DNA from: Priapulus caudatus
Taxonomy: Eukaryota; Priapulida; Priapulimorpha; Priapulimorphida; Priapulidae
DNA length: 64,000 bases
Reading direction: 5' to 3'
Assembly (NCBI RefSeq): GCF_000485595.1
Contig: NW_014577131.1
Location: forward strand, 90,936 to 154,935
Part shown: in pieces, positions 61,501 through 64,000 of the stretch
Layout of the letters: every line of letters starts with the position of its first letter
Position numbering within the stretch: position 1 is the first letter of the stretch
Notes under the pieces: model-generated
The model's input: the letters and a program-made list of their open reading frames with translations, nothing else
Databases searched by the model: none
What the model was told of the DNA's origin: nothing
Position numbers and translations under genes: made by a program

Positions 61501-63479
61501 AAGAAGCGCGTGCCAGCCATGGGCTGCCTTGGTGTTTTTTGTCGCTGGTAGAGCATATCCACTGATTCGATCATTCAGCCTTTCAGGCCTAATGGCAGGG
61601 GTGCTATAGGACAGACTGCTTTAGAATAGATTTCATGATGATTTAAGGAGCGTAAACCTGTATCAACAAACATTTGCCTTTTGCAATTAAACTGCTGCAA
61701 CTGTAGCCTCACATTGACACAGGTATGGGGGTCCGTCCCCGGCGGGCTCTAATGAATAGCAAAAGCCAGGTTCAGTCCTTCTGTTGCACAGTGAACAAAT
61801 CAGTTTAATCCCTCCTCTTGGAGCAGTCAAAAGGTTATCCGACACTTACTCTTCGTCATGTCAGCAGAGTAGGACATTTCATGTGTCCTGTTCAGAATTA
61901 TAAGCCCAATAAAAAATGCTAGGTCACCGCCCCTTGAAACAAAAAAGTTTTTTCAATCGCTCCGCTCAGACCATGTCTTACAGGAAAATGTCTAAAATCT
62001 GCCCTGTGCCACTGACCTTTTGACTGGTGACCTCCAATTTCGGCAGCAGTGATGGCTATTTCCGTACCTTTATGCATGCTACTTACATTCTCGACTATCG
62101 ACGAGCCTAGGGTCAGCCGGTTAGATTTTGTCTGCGCAAGTCTGGCATTTCCACCCTATACCTTAAGTTAAGCGATTGTGAATGTTCCCCCTTCTTTTAC
62201 ACCTTCTTGACTCTTTGACCTCTTGACCCCAGCTTCGACATTCCCAACTGCGTTTTGACGCATCCCCCAAAACGACCCGAATATCGTGACCGTACGTCGA
62301 GCGGTTAAGATTTGTGCCCAACTGTTGACGGACGACCGACCGGACGGACGGACGGACGGACGGACAAGCGATTCTACAAGCTGCATCTGACTATGGCAGA
62401 TGAGCTAAAAACTAACATCTACACACGTAACATTTTCGACAGAAATGACATGCTGTCATATTAATAAACGGTTCATAAGGGAAACAAGCGCCTACCTGTA
62501 AACTTTTGATAGTTTCGCCACCCTTTCCAATGACAAGCCCAACTTTGCTTGCTGGGATAGGTAACTCTGAAGTGACGTTGGCACCTCCTCCATGGCCGCC
62601 GATGCCGCCGCCGCCACCGCCACCGCCACCGCCCCCAAGGCCACCCATGCCTACGCCTCCGTAACCTGGTGGCTGAACGTTGCCTTTGGAGACTATACTG
62701 TCTATCAGTTCTTTAACTTTCCTGTCAACGTAAAATAAGTGTGAGCAGACACATTATCTACCTCGTATCTTGAAAGGTTGTATCAATCGACCCACATACA
62801 TAAAGTTTATCTATGAACACCTGCTAATATTCACATAAAATCAAACAGCTCTGACGTCATACATACTCGATCGCTTCAGGAGTGCCTGTGAGGGTGCATG
62901 ATCGCGTCGGTTTGCCTCCACTGTCTGCAAATGATAAACAAGGTTTTCATCATGAAAACAAAAGAAACCGGTTTATTATTGTAGTAACAGAACTGGACGA
63001 ACAGGCCAGCAGGCAATGTTTATTTAACAACTAAAGCCAGAAATGCTCAGTTACTTGTACAAAGCAGGGTTCAGGTCAAAAGACTCAACAACTTGCGTGT
63101 TTTGCAATTAATGAAACAGTCAGGTTAAAATTTAACACACCTGGTGCAATCTGTACTTTGGCTCCAGATTCTGCTTGAAGCCTGTTTATTTGTTCTCCTC
63201 CTCTTCCTATCACTGCATGAATAAAAGAATACAATTACCTAAACATTTTTAATGTTAGCACTACAAATTACTCGTATAGTTCAGCCTGCCACAATGGCAC
63301 GTTTGCAGGAATGTAATGATAACTATTAACAGATCAGCATTGATACTTGTATTTAGGGTCCCGACACATAGAACATGGCAACAGAATATGCCATGTGGGC
63401 TAATTTCTCATAACATTTATGCACTTACACAATCCAACCATACTGTCTGGAACTTCACATTCCTCATGTGCTACCATTG
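52517..63479 (-). CDS. FUBP1/KHSRP-like: Far-upstream-element-binding protein (FUBP/KHSRP family), 5' partial
   Basis: Nuclear single-strand DNA/RNA-binding protein; relatives act in MYC activation, splicing and AU-rich mRNA decay. Exons: 63479-63429, 63212-63141, 62924-62867, 62721-62496, 60261-60119, 59939-59738, 57682-57576, 57426-57237, 56863-56672, 56233-56099, 54945-54859, 54320-54234, 53978-53886, 53163-53015, 52534-52517. Four KH domains show their GXXG loops: [26 protein letters not shown] and VIGKGG. Gly-rich linkers precede KH2 and KH3, and an RGG-like stretch precedes KH4. The C-terminal exons, each about 90 bp with phase 1 at both ends, encode the family's tyrosine motifs: [32 protein letters not shown]. 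The N terminus lies beyond the window. The KH2 exon at 60119-60261 lacks one base near 60222-60229, breaking the frame; probably a sequence error. Exon 53978 can also read through to a stop at 53875. FUBP1, 2 or 3 is not resolved. Confidence 0.94.
55343..56044 (+). mobile_element. hAT-type transposon remnant in FUBP intron
   Basis: TCTTGG at 55343-55348 and 56039-56044 flanks a 690-bp element with 16-bp inverted ends CAGTCCTCGCCAAAAG. Inside, 55630-55919 encodes IDGST-type transposase sequence ([30 protein letters not shown]) as in ZNF862/hAT-derived proteins. The catalytic remainder is missing, so it is non-autonomous. It lies between exons 56099-56233 and 54859-54945, antisense to the host gene. 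Confidence 0.8.
57851..59685. mobile_element. About 1.8-kb non-coding dispersed element, copy 1 (FUBP intron)
   Basis: Begins ACAAGAGCCGCAGAGCG and ends CAGATGAGCTAAAAAC. A second copy in the same orientation lies at 60363-62413. Near the ends, GCTCATCTGG and TCAGATGAGCT are inverted. It contains a pyrimidine-rich stretch (CCTCCC, 58150-58280) and a (CT)n tract at 58376-58395. No transposase recognised; superfamily unknown. Confidence 0.75.
60363..62413. mobile_element. Same dispersed element, copy 2, indel-rich (FUBP intron)
   Basis: Direct copy of 57851-59685 but about 215 bp longer. The extra length comes from many scattered single-base insertions rather than one block, as in unpolished long-read sequence. 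It lies in the intron between exons 62496-62721 and 60119-60261. Confidence 0.75.
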
Positions 63480-63929
63480 CTAAAAGTAAACAAATAGCAA
63501 GCTTGGCAGCTTAAATGCAACACATAGGAATAGTCGGTACACAAACACAGACATAATGGAAAAGCAGTTACCATTGTCGCTCAATGTTGAGCCCAGGCTT
63601 CAGGAATACTACCCACGAGGTTAAACCAAGCGAAATGTGTGTATGCGTGAAGAGAGGCCACAAAAGTAGCTAGCACTTTAAAGAACACGCCATATTTAAA
63701 TCCAGGCATTTAGTCAGGTCCCTTAGTTCAAAATATGGGCCGAATCGTTACAGGAGTGACAAAAGTCTCAAACTTTGCACAGTTGTAACTTATGACAGTA
63801 CTATAATTATTAGAGGCGGTGACCAATGCAGATATTCATTAGAAGTGAATTACAGATGATTAAATGTTTGAACCGCGCCCGCCCCCCATTGTATACAGCT
63901 GTTAACCCCCCCTCCCCGCGCGCATACGC

Positions 63930-64000
63930 TATTGCGCTATAGGCAGCATGAAAGTGTATTAACTCTCGTATCTCGCGAACTAATTGAGTTACATTTCTAG
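63930..64000. mobile_element. Partial copy of the hAT-like MITE of 31197-32054
   Basis: GCATACGCTAT, later TATTAACT.TC, and TTGAGTTACATTTCTA match 31278-31655 with the telomere-repeat element left out. The window ends inside it. It therefore looks like a family member with an empty insertion site. Confidence 0.55.

Overview
This is animal nuclear DNA, most likely from a marine non-vertebrate bilaterian; I cannot name the phylum. Genes are split by GT-AG introns. A type IV collagen carries the complete 12-cysteine NC1 domain of eumetazoan basement membranes. Telomere-like TTAGGG repeats occur, and introns and intergenic DNA are full of microsatellites, minisatellites and short non-autonomous DNA transposons. 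No operons, phage genes or CRISPR arrays are visible.

Layout: (1) 1-6225, plus strand: 3' part of an alpha-1-like collagen IV gene, 13 exons. (2) 8672-26814, minus strand: an ankyrin-repeat/SOCS-box (ASB) gene with widely spaced exons. Its introns hold a 40-bp minisatellite, an assembly gap, two copies of a foldback-like element in opposite orientation, a 205-bp TA-flanked palindromic MITE, a decayed duplicate exon and a GC-rich 20-bp minisatellite. (3) 26815-32699: mostly repeats, including a LINE tail and a hAT-like MITE that contains a second MITE with a telomere-repeat core. (4) 32700-36500, minus strand: a complete 10-exon alpha-L-fucosidase (GH29) with an N-terminal membrane anchor. (5) 36685-41277: two further telomere-repeat MITEs, a tRNA-derived SINE, then about 840 bp of (GA)n. 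(6) 41474-43117, plus strand: a two-exon FOXJ1-like forkhead gene. (7) 44921-45754, minus strand: an intronless coiled-coil gene, tail-to-tail with FOXJ1. (8) 52517-63479, minus strand: a FUBP/KHSRP-type gene with four KH domains and tyrosine-rich C-terminal repeats, with three transposons in its introns; its 5' end lies beyond the window.

The genes do not form one pathway: they cover basement membrane, ubiquitin-ligase adaptor, glycan trimming, a ciliogenesis regulator and single-strand nucleic-acid binding. The most original material is the repeat biology: TIR elements with exact 9-bp target duplications and telomere-like cores, a foldback-type element, a 30-bp-periodic array of 19-bp palindromes, and a set of 36-48 bp perfect or near-perfect hairpins with shared termini. 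Two long repeat copies, at 21930-23100 and 60200-62400, differ from their partners mainly by single-base indels. They may be poorly polished assembly patches and should be verified.
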